DNA from: Cuneatibacter sp. NSJ-177
GTDB taxonomy: Bacteria > Bacillota > Clostridia > Lachnospirales > Lachnospiraceae
DNA length: 64,000 bases
Direction: 5' to 3'
Assembly (NCBI RefSeq): GCF_022867805.1
Contig: NZ_JALIFO010000010.1
Coordinates: forward strand, 1 to 64,000
This document shows, one piece after another, positions 17,592-26,868 of the stretch. Each line of letters starts with the position of its first letter. Positions within the stretch are counted from its first letter, which is position 1. The notes under the pieces were generated by a model. That model made no database searches, was not told where the DNA came from, and saw only the letters and a list, made by a program, of their open reading frames with translations. Position numbers and translations under genes: made by a program.

Positions 17592-19025
17592 TCAGTACCC
17601 TAAATAGGTATTGATTACTGTGCCATCCACTGCGTTCAATGTCAACAATGGAGAGTCCAAGCTTGTAATCCCCCCCTCTTCTTCTGCTTCCTGGCCGTTG
17701 ATAGTTCCATAAAAATTCCAGGCAGGGACAAGATAAAACTCCTTTTCATTGTCAGGAACCTTAATTCGAACCAATTCTTGTTCAATCCGATTAACCTGAA
17801 TCAAATACCTTCTATTTTCGTTTTCAGACAACTCTCCTTCGCCAATGTTATTCTCGGTATATTGCACCTCCATCTGAGTCTGAAAACGTTTCATAATCTC
17901 TTCAAATGACAGGGTAGAGACATTTTGATTCTCAATTGCAATCTGATCCATCGGGCTTTCCCAAGCAACAAAACCTATTTTTCCGTTACTTACATCAAAT
18001 TCCAGACTCTCATAATAATACCTTGCCGCATATTCCTCTCCACCAATATTTTCCAGCTGTGGAAGTACTGTAACTGGAAATCCATCATAAGAATTTTGAC
18101 ATAAAATGTGATAATAAGCAACATGGTTTTCTAATTCTATAGGTGTGCAGGAATATATCTTCCAGTTATTCATTCCCAGTGCTTCTAAGGTGTCCTGAAC
18201 TAGCACCTTTGCACTTTCCTCACTATATGACAGATATTCCCACTCATAATTTTCATCTGGTATCGTAAACCAGATGCTTTGCCGCATAAAATCATCTGCT
18301 TGACGGTTTGTCGCCCAAATTTCATAAATACTATTTCCAATGTCCGCTTCAATTTTTAGTTTTTGAGTCTTGTCAAGTTCCTGTTCCTCCTCGCTATTCA
18401 GGCTTAAATCGATTTTCGTGTCATAGTAAGTAGAGGGGTGAAATTCCCAGCTTGTCTCCTTCCTCTCTACTGTTACCGGCGCCGTCTTATACAGTTCTTC
18501 ATATAAGGCCAACTGTTCCAAATAATATTCTTTAGCAGCGTTCAATATTTCCGGATCTTCTCCATATTCCGCTTGCAAGCTTTCATCATTCATTTCACTC
18601 CTAAGCTGTAAAATATAATTTTCTATCTCTGTTTTTGACATCTCCCCTCTTTTATCATAAGCAGGATTTCCCTCAAAAAATATTTCAGCCCATTTTTGTA
18701 CATCTTCTTGGCTAATAATATGGGGAGCTACCCGGTAAACTGGTAAATTTCCGGTCCATGCTTTCACATCAGCATTCACTTTAACAGTTATTGCTCCTGT
18801 ATTTCCTTTAAACTCCATCTTATATGGAAACTCATTTACGCTGACATCCGTTGAGAGCTCTGTTGAATTTATGGCTTCTGTAGCTTGCAAGATAGCTTCA
18901 AATTTTTTCGCATCTTTACCCGCAACAATCTCATCTTCTGGATTTGCTTGGCAGCCTGTTAATAATAAAGTTAATATCGGAATCATTAAAAGGGAATACA
19001 ATTTAAAGGAATTATCACTACGCAT
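17592..19025 (-). CDS. Lipoprotein, DUF6034-like
   Basis: This 477-residue protein has a lipoprotein signal with lipobox LLTGC (Cys about 25). The start ATG at 19023-19025 is chosen because GGAGG lies five bases upstream. A second, shorter lipoprotein at 21955-22899 is clearly homologous: both contain a PVYRVAPHI/PVLRVRPRN-type motif, a RFQTQME/RFQSQMQ helix start, the VRIQIPNN-type beta motif and end in NAVDGTYIN..LGY. Resemblance to DUF6034 is from memory. It lies 69 bp after the peptidoglycan-binding protein gene, with a large hairpin just before its ribosome site. Function unknown; probably exposed on the outer face of the membrane. Confidence 0.8.
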   Translation of the reverse strand: MRSDNSFKLYSLLMIPILTLLLTGCQANPEDEIVAGKDAKKFEAILQATEAINSTELSTDVSVNEFPYKMEFKGNTGAITVKVNADVKAWTGNLPVYRVAPHIISQEDVQKWAEIFFEGNPAYDKRGEMSKTEIENYILQLRSEMNDESLQAEYGEDPEILNAAKEYYLEQLALYEELYKTAPVTVERKETSWEFHPSTYYDTKIDLSLNSEEEQELDKTQKLKIEADIGNSIYEIWATNRQADDFMRQSIWFTIPDENYEWEYLSYSEESAKVLVQDTLEALGMNNWKIYSCTPIELENHVAYYHILCQNSYDGFPVTVLPQLENIGGEEYAARYYYESLEFDVSNGKIGFVAWESPMDQIAIENQNVSTLSFEEIMKRFQTQMEVQYTENNIGEGELSENENRRYLIQVNRIEQELVRIKVPDNEKEFYLVPAWNFYGTINGQEAEEEGGITSLDSPLLTLNAVDGTVINTYLGY

Positions 19026-19042
19026 TTTTACCTCCAAACTGG

Positions 19043-19080
19043 TTACCGGGGCACCATAAAAATCTTATGGGCCCCGGTAA
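19043..19080. repeat. Intergenic hairpin next to a ribosome binding site
   Basis: TTACCGGGGC and GCCCCGGTAA (10-bp arms) plus an inner CCATAA/TTATGG stem form a long hairpin. On the minus strand it ends about 17 nt before the lipoprotein start, right against its GGAGG, and has no U-run. It may be a processing or translational control element rather than a simple terminator. Confidence 0.75.
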
Positions 19081-19093
19081 AAGTCAAACGGCA

Positions 19094-19621
19094 TTAACGA
19101 TAATTAAATGTTTGATAGGTGCCATTTGTCGCTTCTGATGTCCCGGCAGAACTGGTTCTCACCGACCAGTTACCAGATCCAGTCCCTCTTCTAATCACAA
19201 AATTTGTGTAATAACACCCAGTGCCTTTATACATATCAAAACTTCCATCGTTTGAAAAATACTCTGTGGAATAGTAAGAGAGAACATCATCAAGTTTCCC
19301 CCAGGTTTCCGGCCCTACTATACCGTTAACTTTATTACAACCTTTCGAGCGCTGGAACACTATCACTGCATTGTGTGTTTTAGTACCAAAACTTCCATCT
19401 ACACCTCCATTGTCACCAATAAGATCCCTGCACTCTACGTTATAATCCCTTACAATACGTTGTACGGCTTTCGTATATCCGGAGTAAGAAGTCCCTTGGG
19501 CAATCTGCTGAAAATTCTGCCACTGCGACTTATACCCCGTAGACGCCATCACCGTTAGAGACGAGGCTACACATAACATTACCGCCATTCCTGTTGCAAT
19601 TAAGGCTTTCATTCTTTTCAT
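19094..19621 (-). CDS. Secreted peptidoglycan-binding domain protein
   Basis: This 175-residue protein has a signal peptide (about 1-26, ending VMA-ST) and a PG_binding_1-type repeat (about 50-110, with GVDGSFGTKTHNAVIVFQ and VNGIVGPETWGKL), which binds cell-wall peptidoglycan. The C-terminal 60 residues are Ser/Gly/Thr-rich beta sequence with no catalytic motif, so it is probably a wall-bound accessory protein. GTAGGAGG precedes ATG. It lies between the M56/BlaI pair and the DUF6034-like lipoprotein, all on the minus strand. Confidence 0.88.
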   Translation of the reverse strand: MKRMKALIATGMAVMLCVASSLTVMASTGYKSQWQNFQQIAQGTSYSGYTKAVQRIVRDYNVECRDLIGDNGGVDGSFGTKTHNAVIVFQRSKGCNKVNGIVGPETWGKLDDVLSYYSTEYFSNDGSFDMYKGTGCYYTNFVIRRGTGSGNWSVRTSSAGTSEATNGTYQTFNYR

Positions 19622-20020
19622 ACGTTACCTCCTACTTGTTTCGCTTTGGTTTACAAGTCACTTCAATCCTACTTCAAAATGAACTTGGCCAGTATTCATC
19701 CATTGTAGAATTAGTATGAAAAAGCAACCTTTGCCGGCGCAATTACTATCCATGGAATAGAATGAAGGTTACTGATTCATTTTACAGACCGAAGAAACTT
19801 ATATTGGATCCAAAACACCTGGATTCAATATCCATTATGAATAAAGTAAACATACATGTAAATTCATCGTCATAGCTTGTCTGACGGTTCCGTGCCTTTT
19901 TGTATAAATTTATTGTTAGCTTTACAATCCCCACAAATAAATGTCGCGCATACTACGACACTCTATTTGTAGATGTTTCATCTTTAAAATATAGGGGTAA
20001 ACACCCCTATATTCTTTTTC
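19622..20020. other. Intergenic region
   Basis: This 399-bp AT-rich stretch holds no gene. Its right end contains the terminator of the M56 peptidase gene. The left part should hold the promoter for the peptidoglycan-binding protein; TTGCGC with CATACT 18 bases downstream (around 19710-19740, minus strand) is the best candidate and it is weak. Confidence 0.5.
19988..20013 (-). terminator. Terminator of the BlaI-M56 operon
   Basis: AATATAGGGGT and ACCCCTATATT form a perfect 11-bp stem with a 4-nt loop, starting 7 bases after the M56 stop codon and followed by TTTA on the minus strand. Confidence 0.85.
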
Positions 20021-21391
20021 TTACCGGACGTTATAACTCCCCGAAGCATAAACAGTAGTACCAGTCTCATTCTCTATATAAACGCGGTAATATCCAGATT
20101 CGTCCAACGCAAATGTATGGAAGACCGTATCGCTCCCCTTCACATATCGGCGTGTGCCATCTGGCTCAATAATTCCTACTTTAACCACTTTATCAATCGG
20201 GTCAATATAGGCTGTTACACTAATGCTTCCGCCTGATTTTGCAGAAAACAAACTAGTCTTCTTTATGTAATCAGTCGGAACCGTCCAATCAAAGCTTACT
20301 GCTGATCTGGCTAGATTGCCCTGGGTTTCCCCAAGCTCTTCCACAATAGCCGGATTCACTTCGGTTTCCACATATTCAATCAGTTCTTTTCCTTCCATCA
20401 GAGATTCTTCCGCTTCTACCTCAGTTGCCTCATACAACTTCACATAGCCTTCCGCCGCTTCCGTAGAAGCTGCGTAAACTGAAACCGTGCTAGCCGCAAC
20501 CAGCAGTATGCTTGCTAATCCCATCTGTACCTTCGTTCTCACCTTGATATTCCGGTAACGCTCCATTCTTTTTACCCTCCTTAATAATTCGTGTTTGTCC
20601 TCAAAAAGCTGAGTACTCAAAAACCCCTTCATTCTGTTGTTCCCCTCTACGCAATTCAGAATAATTTGAAAGTAATCCTTCATCCCTCCCATCCTCATAC
20701 AAACATCATAATCGCAGGCATACTCACACCAGCGCCGGACGATTATGTTATACCACCAAACTACCGGATTCCAACAATGGATAATCAATATCAGCATCGC
20801 TGCATCTTTCAGCCATAAATCCCGGTGCAGATAATGAGTCAATTCATGGTGAAAAATTGTCCTGAGCGCCGATCCGTCATACTTGCCCACCGGCAGAACT
20901 ACCATCGGGCGAAACGTGCCTATGAGAAAAGGAACCTCTGTTCTATAAGAAAATCTCAGCCGTACCCGCTTTTCCTTTATGCCAAGTTCTTCACATATCT
21001 CCCGGAAACAGTCTCGCTGCATTTTATCACAGACAAAACACCCTCGCAGATTAATTTGCAAACGAATCCACAAAACCACACACCGGATAAACATAAGAAA
21101 CGCCAAACAAATCCATAAGGGAACGCAAAACTCCATGGCTGTAACCGTCTGCGGCGTCTGCAAAAAGAGAACACCCCTATAAATCGCATCTCCTCCATCC
21201 ATTGTCAGGAAAAAAAGATAAACCACCGGAACGACAAAAAATATCGTCAATATTTTTAAAAATGTATACAAAATATTCCGGAAGCCCAGACGGTCCAGAA
21301 CCAAACCAAGCAAAAACCACAAGAATAAAAATACGCTGCCGGTAAGCGACGTCAACACCAGCACTACCAAAAAGTTAGTCGTCCAGATCAT
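20021..21391 (-). CDS. M56-family (BlaR1/MecR1-like) membrane metallopeptidase
   Basis: This 456-residue sensor protease has three N-terminal membrane segments (about 8-32, 44-64, 86-108) and a cytoplasmic zinc peptidase with HHELTHYLHR (His182, Glu183, His186). A fourth membrane segment (about 288-312) is followed by an extracellular region of about 145 residues. In BlaR1 the outer part is a penicillin-binding domain; here it is short and beta-rich, so it senses something else. It overlaps the blaI-like gene by 17 bp. By analogy it would cleave that repressor on sensing an outside signal. Confidence 0.9.
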   Translation of the reverse strand: MIWTTNFLVVLVLTSLTGSVFLFLWFLLGLVLDRLGFRNILYTFLKILTIFFVVPVVYLFFLTMDGGDAIYRGVLFLQTPQTVTAMEFCVPLWICLAFLMFIRCVVLWIRLQINLRGCFVCDKMQRDCFREICEELGIKEKRVRLRFSYRTEVPFLIGTFRPMVVLPVGKYDGSALRTIFHHELTHYLHRDLWLKDAAMLILIIHCWNPVVWWYNIIVRRWCEYACDYDVCMRMGGMKDYFQIILNCVEGNNRMKGFLSTQLFEDKHELLRRVKRMERYRNIKVRTKVQMGLASILLVAASTVSVYAASTEAAEGYVKLYEATEVEAEESLMEGKELIEYVETEVNPAIVEELGETQGNLARSAVSFDWTVPTDYIKKTSLFSAKSGGSISVTAYIDPIDKVVKVGIIEPDGTRRYVKGSDTVFHTFALDESGYYRVYIENETGTTVYASGSYNVR

Positions 21392-21773
21392 CCAAAATCG
21401 CCCTTATCTCTTCCGCATCTTTTTTGGTTAGCTTATGGTTGGCAGCCAAGGCCGAAAGGAAACCTGCCGCCCTGCCCCGAAACCAGAAGTCCGTCTCTTC
21501 CGTTGCCAGCTTTTGCTTAAACTCCTCCTCCGTTCTTACTGCATGTGCATAAGAAAGCTTCCCTTTTCGGTAGGTTTTTGCATATCCCTTATCGGATAGC
21601 CGCAAAAGGAACGTAACAACCGTCGTTCTTTTATAGTCTTTATCAAACCGTACTCTCAATTGCTCTGTCAGCTCCGGAATCGAGATATCTTCCTCCGCAT
21701 CCCAAATCACCTTCATAATTAAGGATTCGCATGCGCTCAATTTTTTCTCTTCCATATCGTTTTTCATCTCCAA
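21375..21773 (-). CDS. BlaI/MecI/CopY-family repressor
   Basis: This 132-residue penicillinase-repressor-family protein has an N-terminal winged helix (SACESLIMKVIWDAEEDISIPELTEQL...RTTVVTFLLRLSDKGYAKTYRKGK) and a C-terminal dimerisation helix. It is encoded before, and overlaps, the M56 peptidase, its likely regulatory partner. A TTGTA...TACAA dyad just upstream is a candidate autoregulatory operator. A GATTTGGAG ribosome site is present. Confidence 0.92.
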   Translation of the reverse strand: MEMKNDMEEKKLSACESLIMKVIWDAEEDISIPELTEQLRVRFDKDYKRTTVVTFLLRLSDKGYAKTYRKGKLSYAHAVRTEEEFKQKLATEETDFWFRGRAAGFLSALAANHKLTKKDAEEIRAILDDLDD

Positions 21774-21791
21774 ATCACTACGTTATTCGTC

Positions 21792-21817
21792 TTGTATACA
21801 GAATTATATTACTACAA
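21792..21817. promoter_or_regulatory. Candidate BlaI operator
   Basis: TTGTA at 21792-21796 and TACAA at 21813-21817 form a dyad spaced like BlaI/MecI half-sites (TACA/TGTA core, known for the family), about 20-45 bp upstream of the repressor start. Confidence 0.45.
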
Positions 21818-21954
21818 ATTTCCATTTTTAGCAAGTCTATTTTTCGTTTTCACTCTATTCCTCCATCATTTGACTACGCACAGTAACATTTTGATCACCA
21901 TGCTCTAAAATCCTGTCTGTTCATGGGACTCACCTCCCATTAGTAATCTCGAAA

Positions 21955-22899
21955 TCAATATCCGAGTCTCACGTTAATGTAAGTTCCGTCTACTGCATTG
22001 ATCGTCTGATAGACATGCTCCGTTCGGCTAAGAGCATCTTGATCCAGATCTTCATACCAGTAATGTCCTCCCCCTGTATCCAAAGACTCTATCCCGCGGA
22101 AACTCCAGGCCGGAACCAAGCGAAATTCATCATAGTTGTTTGGAATCTGAATTCGTACCAACCCAAACTGAATATCTGTCACATGGATTTCACCTGCCTT
22201 TATTCCCGCCAGAACTTCTTGATAATCTGAATTCTGCGGGTTTTCCCTAGAAAGCCTCCCCAGAGTATACTCAATCTGCATCTGGCTTTGAAATCTTTGG
22301 CAAATCTCAGAGAAAGGAAGCACCTGTACGTCTCCGTTTTCCACTGACGTTACTTCTAACGGGGCGGTCCATTTAAATTCTGTAATTCCATTTTCCCGTA
22401 CTGTGACTCCAACTTTTTCGTAATCATACATAGCGCCATAGCTGTCATCCGGATAGGAGGACATTTGGATCTGTTTTGTCACTTCCACCCCTTCATAAAC
22501 AGGGATGTACACCAGCGAGTACGCATAAATGTCTTCCTCCGTTCCCTCCTGCAGCCGCTCCCGCCGGACATCCTCCACCGTCAAGTTACGCGGACGCACG
22601 CGAAGGACCGGCAAATGATTCGTCTGCCAGACGCCGGAAGCATCTACTTTTACCGTTACCGTATCTTCTGCCCCGCTGAACTCATCCTGATAGGAGAACT
22701 CTTCCCAGGTAATTTCTTTCCCACTGTCTATAATTTCTGAATCAGACCGGCTTTCCTGCCCTTGATAGATGGCGCTCTCCAACTGTCCGTCGTTCTTACC
22801 CTGAACAAGTTCTTGTTCCGGGGACTTTTGGCAAGCCATCAAAGATACTATTATCATACACAATCCGCTTACATAAAGTGTAACTTTCGCTCTCTCCAT
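21955..22899 (-). CDS. Lipoprotein, DUF6034-like, short form
   Basis: This 314-residue lipoprotein has lipobox VSLMAC (Cys about 23). The start at 22897-22899 is chosen for AGGGAGAG upstream. It is homologous to the 477-residue lipoprotein at 17592-19025 but lacks its central 150 or so residues; N- and C-terminal parts align, including KVDA..W..NHLPVLRVRP and the final NAVDGTYINVRLGY. The two copies bracket the BlaI/M56 pair and the peptidoglycan-binding protein. Function unknown. Confidence 0.8.
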   Translation of the reverse strand: MERAKVTLYVSGLCMIIVSLMACQKSPEQELVQGKNDGQLESAIYQGQESRSDSEIIDSGKEITWEEFSYQDEFSGAEDTVTVKVDASGVWQTNHLPVLRVRPRNLTVEDVRRERLQEGTEEDIYAYSLVYIPVYEGVEVTKQIQMSSYPDDSYGAMYDYEKVGVTVRENGITEFKWTAPLEVTSVENGDVQVLPFSEICQRFQSQMQIEYTLGRLSRENPQNSDYQEVLAGIKAGEIHVTDIQFGLVRIQIPNNYDEFRLVPAWSFRGIESLDTGGGHYWYEDLDQDALSRTEHVYQTINAVDGTYINVRLGY

Positions 22900-23125
22900 A
22901 TCTCTCCCTGCTTTCTGATGAGAAGTTTCATCACTTTTACCGCATGGCATTATGTATTGTTAAACCCCCCAATTATAATTTATATTAACACCAAAATGTA
23001 ACCGTTTTGTAACACCCCTTCCCCTCCGCCTCCCGCCGCGAAAAAAATCCCGCCCCCAGGAATACTTTCCCACAGCCTGGACTATACTTAGATGACTAGA
23101 AATTTCTTCTGAAAGGAGCCGCGGC

Positions 23126-23326
23126 ATGATTGAAAATCAGTCAGAGCGACATCAGCTGCTCTCCGAGCTGCGTCAGACGCAAAACGAGTTGGAAAGGGCC
23201 ATGAATCATCTCAACCAGGTCGTGGATCCGATTCTCGTGGACTGCACGATCCATGAGATCGAGGCCGCCCAGCTCCGATACCAGTTTCTGCTGAACCGGG
23301 TCCGAAGCATGGACTCCGGCTCTTGA
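23126..23326 (+). CDS. Small DUF2508-like protein
   Basis: This 66-residue, mostly helical protein (ELRQTQNELERAMNHLNQVVDP, then EIEAAQLRYQFLLNRVR) resembles the YaaL/DUF2508 family, small cytoplasmic proteins usually near recR/dnaX in Bacillus. GAAAGGAGCC precedes ATG. It is a single short gene ahead of glgB. The assignment is by pattern only. Confidence 0.7.
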   Translation: MIENQSERHQLLSELRQTQNELERAMNHLNQVVDPILVDCTIHEIEAAQLRYQFLLNRVRSMDSGS

Positions 23327-23332
23327 TTCCCC

Positions 23333-23361
23333 TTGACCCTTCCGCCCTGATTTGTTATCAT
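23333..23361 (+). promoter_or_regulatory. Promoter of glgB
   Basis: TTGACC (23333-23338) and TATCAT (23356-23361) are 17 bases apart, about 35 nt before the AAGGAGGAGGG ribosome site of glgB. Confidence 0.65.
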
Positions 23362-23404
23362 TAGTATAAATTGTTTTACAGTAAACAAGGAGGAGGGTGT
23401 ACGG

Positions 23405-25324
23405 ATGGCGTATCAAAAAATCACCGAGACCGACCGTTACCTGTTTGGAAAGGGAACCCACTACGAGATATACGAAAAGCTGGGAGCACATCCCGCCGTG
23501 TCCGGGAAGAGACACGGCGTTTCTTTTGCCGTCTGGGCGCCCCACGCCGCGTCCGTTTCCGTGATCGGAGACTTTAACGGATGGGATCCGAATGAAGCGC
23601 CGATGGAACCGCTGGCGGACTCCGGAATCTGGGAGACGTTTGTTCCCGGAGCGAAGAAAGGCGACCTGTACAAGTTTTACATAACCGATGAGACAGGCAA
23701 AGGCTTTGCCAAGGCGGATCCCTATGCGTTTTACTCGGAACTTCGTCCCGGCACGGCTTCCCGTATTTTTGATCTGTCCGGCTTTTCCTGGCAGGATCAG
23801 GAATGGATGACGAAACGTCCCAGGAAAAAACCGGTCACCGAGCCATATGCCATCTACGAGGTACACCCAGGATCCTGGAAAAAACATGACGGCGAGGGCG
23901 ACTCCGCCTTTTATTCCTACCGCGAATTGGCAGAGAGCCTGTCCGGCTATGTCAAAAAGATGGGATACACCCATGTGGAGCTGATCGGAATCGCAGAATA
24001 TCCTTTTGACGGTTCCTGGGGATATCAGGTGACCGGGTATTACGCCCCCACCTCCCGCTACGGAACCCCGTCCGACTTTATGTATTTTGTGGACTACCTG
24101 CACCGGCAGGGCATCGGCGTCATTCTGGACTGGGTCCCGGCGCATTTTCCGCGGGATGCCCATGGGCTGGCAGATTTTGACGGACAAGCCCTCTATGAGT
24201 ATGCGGATCCCCGAAAGGGCGAGCATCCGGATTGGGGCACCAAAATCTTTGACTATGGCCGCACGGAGGTGTCCAATTTCCTGATTGCCAACGCGTTGTA
24301 CTGGCTGGAAAAATTTCATATCGACGGCCTGCGCGTCGATGCGGTGGCCTCGATGCTTTATCTGGACTACGGGAAAAAAGAGGGGCAGTGGATCCCCAAT
24401 CAGTACGGAGAAAACAAAAATCTGGAAGCCATCGAATTTTTCCGCCATCTGAACAGCATCATCAAAGTCCGGGTCCCCGGCGCAATCACGATTGCCGAGG
24501 AAAGCACCGCCTGGCCCGGCGTTACCGCCGATCCCAGCAAAGGCGGCCTTGGCTTTACCTTCAAATGGAACATGGGGTGGATGCACGATTTTCTTTCCTA
24601 TATGAAAGAAGACCCTCTGTTCCGGAAATACCACCACAATCAGATGACCTTTGGCCTGACCTACGCCAGCAGTGAAAATTTCATCCTGGTGCTCTCTCAT
24701 GACGAGGTGGTGCATCTGAAATGCTCCATGCTGGAGAAAATGCCGGGAACCGGCGAGGACAAGTTCGCCAACCTCAAAGTTGGTTATACCTTCATGATCG
24801 GCCATCCGGGCAAAAAGCTGCTGTTCATGGGACAAGAATTCGGTCAGAAACGGGAGTGGAGCGAGGAGCGGGAGCTGGATTGGTTCTTGCTGGAGGATCC
24901 CGATCATAAAAATTTACAGAAATTTTTCCACGACCTGCTGCATCTTTACCGGACCCACCCGGCCCTCTACCGAAAGGACCAGGATGGTGACGGTTTCCAG
25001 TGGATCAACTGTGACGACGCCGAGCGGAGTATTTTCAGTTTTGCCCGATTCAGCCCTACCGGGAAAAAGAATCTGCTCTTCCTTTGCAATTTCACGCCGG
25101 TAGAGCGGAAGGATTACCGGGCCGGCGTCCCCTGTCCCGGCGACTACACCTTGCTTTTGGATCAGAGCGCCGGTCTCTATGGCCGGGGAATGAAAAAACC
25201 GGTTCAGCATGCGGTCCGATCCGAATGCGATGGGAAGGAATTCTCCATCGCGCATCCGCTGGCCCCCTACGGCGTGGCGGTATACGAATTTGCCGCCAAA
25301 ACGGATGCCAAAAAGAAGAAATAA
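23405..25324 (+). CDS. glgB: 1,4-alpha-glucan branching enzyme
   Basis: GlgB cuts an alpha-1,4 chain and re-attaches it through an alpha-1,6 bond during glycogen synthesis. The 639-residue protein has an N-terminal carbohydrate-binding module 48 (about 25-120), the GH13 catalytic barrel, and a C-terminal beta domain. The catalytic residues are visible: nucleophile Asp312 in [10 protein letters not shown], acid/base Glu365 in [12 protein letters not shown], and the HDEVVH motif. The YEVHPGSW motif (about 155-162) is also typical. No other glycogen genes are adjacent. Confidence 0.96.
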   Translation: MAYQKITETDRYLFGKGTHYEIYEKLGAHPAVSGKRHGVSFAVWAPHAASVSVIGDFNGWDPNEAPMEPLADSGIWETFVPGAKKGDLYKFYITDETGKGFAKADPYAFYSELRPGTASRIFDLSGFSWQDQEWMTKRPRKKPVTEPYAIYEVHPGSWKKHDGEGDSAFYSYRELAESLSGYVKKMGYTHVELIGIAEYPFDGSWGYQVTGYYAPTSRYGTPSDFMYFVDYLHRQGIGVILDWVPAHFPRDAHGLADFDGQALYEYADPRKGEHPDWGTKIFDYGRTEVSNFLIANALYWLEKFHIDGLRVDAVASMLYLDYGKKEGQWIPNQYGENKNLEAIEFFRHLNSIIKVRVPGAITIAEESTAWPGVTADPSKGGLGFTFKWNMGWMHDFLSYMKEDPLFRKYHHNQMTFGLTYASSENFILVLSHDEVVHLKCSMLEKMPGTGEDKFANLKVGYTFMIGHPGKKLLFMGQEFGQKREWSEERELDWFLLEDPDHKNLQKFFHDLLHLYRTHPALYRKDQDGDGFQWINCDDAERSIFSFARFSPTGKKNLLFLCNFTPVERKDYRAGVPCPGDYTLLLDQSAGLYGRGMKKPVQHAVRSECDGKEFSIAHPLAPYGVAVYEFAAKTDAKKKK

Positions 25325-25354
25325 ACATTCTTCCTTATCTTTAAAACCACATCT

Positions 25355-25386
25355 ACGGAGCCCCTTTTCCAGGGGTTCCGTTTTTT
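25355..25386 (+). terminator. Intrinsic terminator of glgB
   Basis: ACGGAGCCCC pairs with GGGGTTCCGT (one wobble) around a 7-nt loop and is followed by TTTTTT. Confidence 0.92.
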
Positions 25387-25511
25387 ATTGTCCTATACTT
25401 GACGAGTTTTCTCCTACATTTTCCATCTTCTGACCTTTAACACGTTTTTCCTTTTTGCATATGCTAATGTCAAGAAAATTGCAGATGATTATCACTTAAG
25501 GAGACAGCGAA

Positions 25512-25748
25512 ATGAAGATCTATACCTATCAGGGCCGCAAAAATATTTGCGGCGAAAAGATCCGGGAGATGCGGGTTAAAAGCCGCCTTTCTCAATCTGA
25601 GTTAGCAGCCAAGGTTCAGACCGAAGGAATTACCCTTGAAAGGGACAGTATCAGCAGGATTGAAAATGGAACAAGATTTATCGCAGATTATGAATTGATG
25701 GTATTCGCAAAAGTTTTAAACGTTGACGTCAAAACATTGATGAACTAG
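25512..25748 (+). CDS. XRE-family transcriptional regulator, small
   Basis: This 78-residue protein is one Cro/C1-type helix-turn-helix domain (IREMRVKSRLSQSELAAKVQ, then RDSISRIENGTRFIADYEL). TAAGGAGAC precedes ATG. There is no effector domain. Downstream come structured intergenic sequences and a toxin-antitoxin pair on the other strand; no direct target is visible. Confidence 0.9.
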   Translation: MKIYTYQGRKNICGEKIREMRVKSRLSQSELAAKVQTEGITLERDSISRIENGTRFIADYELMVFAKVLNVDVKTLMN

Positions 25749-25809
25749 GCCGGCCGAACAAAGCGAGGATTCCGTTTCCTATGAATCTCTCTCTTTTTTT
25801 ATAGCCCAA

Positions 25810-25951
25810 GCATTTCGTGCCTGCTTTCAGGCGCTTAGATGCAAAGCGAACTGCCTTCCAGATGGATTCCGCCTACCATCCGATGCCCGGAATCCATCCG
25901 GTTCTCGGTTTATCAATGACTTTTTCAGCCGGGACGTCTGCCCGGTTTTTT
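25810..25951 (+). ncRNA. Candidate structured RNA: two hairpins and a terminator
   Basis: Three stems occur in a row after the XRE gene. At 25810-25842, GCAT/ATGC closes a GTGCCTG/CAGGCGC stem with a CTTT loop. At 25861-25898, GATGGATTCCG pairs with CGGAATCCATC. At 25929-25951, CCGGG/CCCGG is followed by six T. The array could be a long 3' UTR of the XRE gene or an independent small RNA. No known RNA family was recognised, and no gene fits between 25749 and 26085. Confidence 0.4.
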
Positions 25952-26048
25952 GTATTGCTGATCTTTCCCACATTTATTTAGTATACTTTAATCCGGGATC
26001 TTACCTGCCAGTAATCCACTGATGGCATCCGCGGCGCTTACATAAAGA

Positions 26049-26070
26049 AAGCATCCCCGAAGAGATGCTT
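26049..26070 (-). terminator. Terminator of the toxin-antitoxin operon
   Basis: On the minus strand AAGCATCTC and GGGATGCTT pair around a UUCG tetraloop, followed by TTTCTTTAT, 16 bases after the toxin stop. Confidence 0.85.
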
Positions 26071-26085
26071 CCCATTCCCACTATA

Positions 26086-26412
26086 CTATATTGTCGTTTT
26101 TCTCAACTGCACATCTATATTCTGTCCCCTATATACAATCCGGAGGACCGTAACTGTTTTTTCCTCATCATCCGGAATATAGAACACGATAAAATGATCC
26201 ACTGGCATTTGGTGAAGCCCTCTGCTCCGCCACGGTTCTTTCTCATATAGCTTAAACTTTCCCGGCATATCTGTCAATTTTAAAATGTTCTCTTCCAGAC
26301 GGTCAAGCTGCCCTGCCGCATTTTCAGGTTCCAGGAGACTGAATGCAATGTATTCATAAATCCCCCTCAAATCAGAATTCGCCTGCTCCGTAAGGGCCAC
26401 ATGGTATGTCAT
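26086..26412 (-). CDS. RelE/ParE-superfamily toxin
   Basis: This 108-residue toxin has the superfamily fold pattern: N-terminal strand YHVALTEQANSDLRGIYEYI, two helices (ENAAGQLDRLEENILKL), then strands ending VTVLRIVYRGQNI. Family members are ribosome-dependent mRNA interferases or gyrase poisons; which applies is not clear from the sequence. It overlaps the antitoxin gene by 4 bp (ATGA). Confidence 0.9.
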   Translation of the reverse strand: MTYHVALTEQANSDLRGIYEYIAFSLLEPENAAGQLDRLEENILKLTDMPGKFKLYEKEPWRSRGLHQMPVDHFIVFYIPDDEEKTVTVLRIVYRGQNIDVQLRKTTI

Positions 26413-26717
26413 AGGCCATAATCCTTACGAATTTCAGCAAACGCCTGCGCTGCTGGTTTTGTTTTCCCCTGCACGAAATCCGTGTACCCTTTCTCCAGTT
26501 CCTGGTTCATTTCTGCTTCTGTCAATGCACCGGCTTCTACAGGTTTTGCGGCAGGCAGCTTCACATCAAAGGGAATCCCCCTTTGCATGACTACCTGTTT
26601 TAAAAAAATATTAACCGCATTGGACACCGGAATCCCAAGCTGTCCCAGCACACTCTCTGCCTGCTCTTTCAGACCTGGTTCCAAACGCACAGATAGATTT
26701 GTCGTCTTTGCCATCAT
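26409..26717 (-). CDS. RelB/DinJ-family antitoxin
   Basis: This 102-residue antitoxin has an N-terminal ribbon-helix-helix DNA-binding domain (TTNLSVRLEPGLKEQAESVLGQLGIPVSNAVNIFLKQV) and a flexible Glu/Lys-rich C-terminal half that would wrap the toxin. The start is ATG at 26715-26717 because AAAGGAGG lies just upstream; the longer frame upstream crosses the promoter. It is the first gene of the pair. Confidence 0.92.
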   Translation of the reverse strand: MMAKTTNLSVRLEPGLKEQAESVLGQLGIPVSNAVNIFLKQVVMQRGIPFDVKLPAAKPVEAGALTEAEMNQELEKGYTDFVQGKTKPAAQAFAEIRKDYGL

Positions 26718-26739
26718 GGTAGCCTCCTTTCCTGCTATT

Positions 26740-26768
26740 AGTATACGCCATTGTCCGTACAATAGCAA
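26740..26768 (-). promoter_or_regulatory. Toxin-antitoxin promoter with operator in the spacer
   Basis: On the minus strand TTGCTA (26763-26768), a 17-base spacer and TATACT (26740-26745). The spacer holds the dyad ATTGT-ACGG-ACAAT, ideally placed for ribbon-helix-helix autorepression. Confidence 0.75.
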
Positions 26769-26868
26769 TACAATGGCAAGAATTATTTTTCTGGATTATG
26801 GGAGGACTTTACGGTACGATTTCATCGTTTTACATCCAATCAGGCGATTCTCTCTTTCCGCGTTCCGC

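Noticed and set aside
23141-24907. 588-residue open frame on the minus strand antisense to glgB
   Set aside because: It overlaps a certain gene completely and has no ribosome site or recognisable domain; the sequence composition is that of a shadow frame in a GC-rich gene.
25803-25845. Resemblance to a piece of 23S rRNA near GCATCTAAGCGCC on the minus strand
   Set aside because: Only a short stretch looks similar, and no further rRNA sequence follows; better explained as a hairpin.
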